Source: Flavobacteriales bacterium (GTDB taxonomy: Bacteria; Bacteroidota; Bacteroidia; Flavobacteriales_F; PHOS-HE28). From it: 64,000 nucleotides of DNA. The notes under the pieces were generated by a model. The model was not told the origin of the DNA and did no database searches. It was given only the letters and a program-made list of their open reading frames with translations. A program made the translations under genes and the position numbers. Location: contig JADKGB010000001.1 in assembly GCA_016717225.1 (NCBI GenBank), forward strand, positions 378,727 to 442,726. Reading direction: 5' to 3'. Shown one piece after another: positions 63,994 through 64,000 of this stretch (positions within the stretch are counted from its first letter, which is position 1; each line of letters begins with the position of its first letter).

Positions 63994-64000
63994 GGGGATG

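Overview
The window looks like a chromosomal segment of a GC-rich member of the Bacteroidota, probably Flavobacteriales. Supporting features are several secreted proteins ending in type IX secretion (T9SS type A) sorting domains, Bacteroidota-restricted families (DUF4834, DUF4783, DUF2147, DUF2490, T9SS/NHL proteins), a TAnnTTTG-type -7 box and weak use of Shine-Dalgarno sequences. No rRNA, tRNA or CRISPR locus was found. Many genes carry single-base frameshifts, several at short homopolymers, and one gene boundary holds an abnormal poly-G tract. Both suggest a draft, long-read-type assembly with residual errors.

Layout. 0.1-7.2 kb: SRPBCC protein, T9SS protein, DEAD-box RNA helicase, and an SGNH/MBOAT O-acylation pair. 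7.3-21 kb: DUF4834 and YfhO membrane proteins, then a surface-glycan locus running glycosyltransferase, NeuB-type synthase, GNAT-TIM barrel fusion, CBS-aminotransferase fusion, NeuA-type cytidylyltransferase, class III aminotransferase and SDR, with a sialyltransferase-like protein and a Wzx flippase on the other strand. This reads as synthesis, activation, transfer and export of a nonulosonic (sialic-acid-like) sugar. 21-29.7 kb: methyltransferase, NHL-repeat T9SS protein, DUF2147, a large M1 peptidase, YihY, NadC, DUF4783, RlmH. 29.8-37.3 kb: a second glycan block with a Wzy-like membrane protein, four glycosyltransferases and a second Wzx. 37.3-48.4 kb: mostly housekeeping genes (Ham1/RdgB, Ddl, PASTA protein, T9SS protein, RluA-family synthase, membrane protein, ABC-F ATPase, four-helix-bundle protein, phytanoyl-CoA dioxygenase family).

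48.7-60.6 kb is accessory. It holds a TIR/deoxyribosyltransferase-like protein overlapped by a 41-residue single-pass membrane protein, a frameshifted membrane protein, a structured inverted repeat, a 17-unit 21-bp minisatellite, an FN3 protein, a truncated DUF559 endonuclease inside a cluster of two classes of palindromic repeats, broken T9SS and SCO genes, an IS3-family element that truncates a DUF2490 gene, and a GxxExxY nuclease-fold gene between two inverted tandem-repeat arrays, with its start codon inside a repeat unit. 60.6-64 kb holds an acyl-CoA synthetase, a secreted protein, a small gene and ispE, all broken by several frameshifts.

The best candidates for something undescribed are (i) the TIR-like/small-membrane-protein pair at 48.7-49.4 kb, and (ii) the two nuclease-fold genes, each embedded in its own family of structured repeats, which resembles the REP/RAYT relationship but with PD-(D/E)XK-like proteins.
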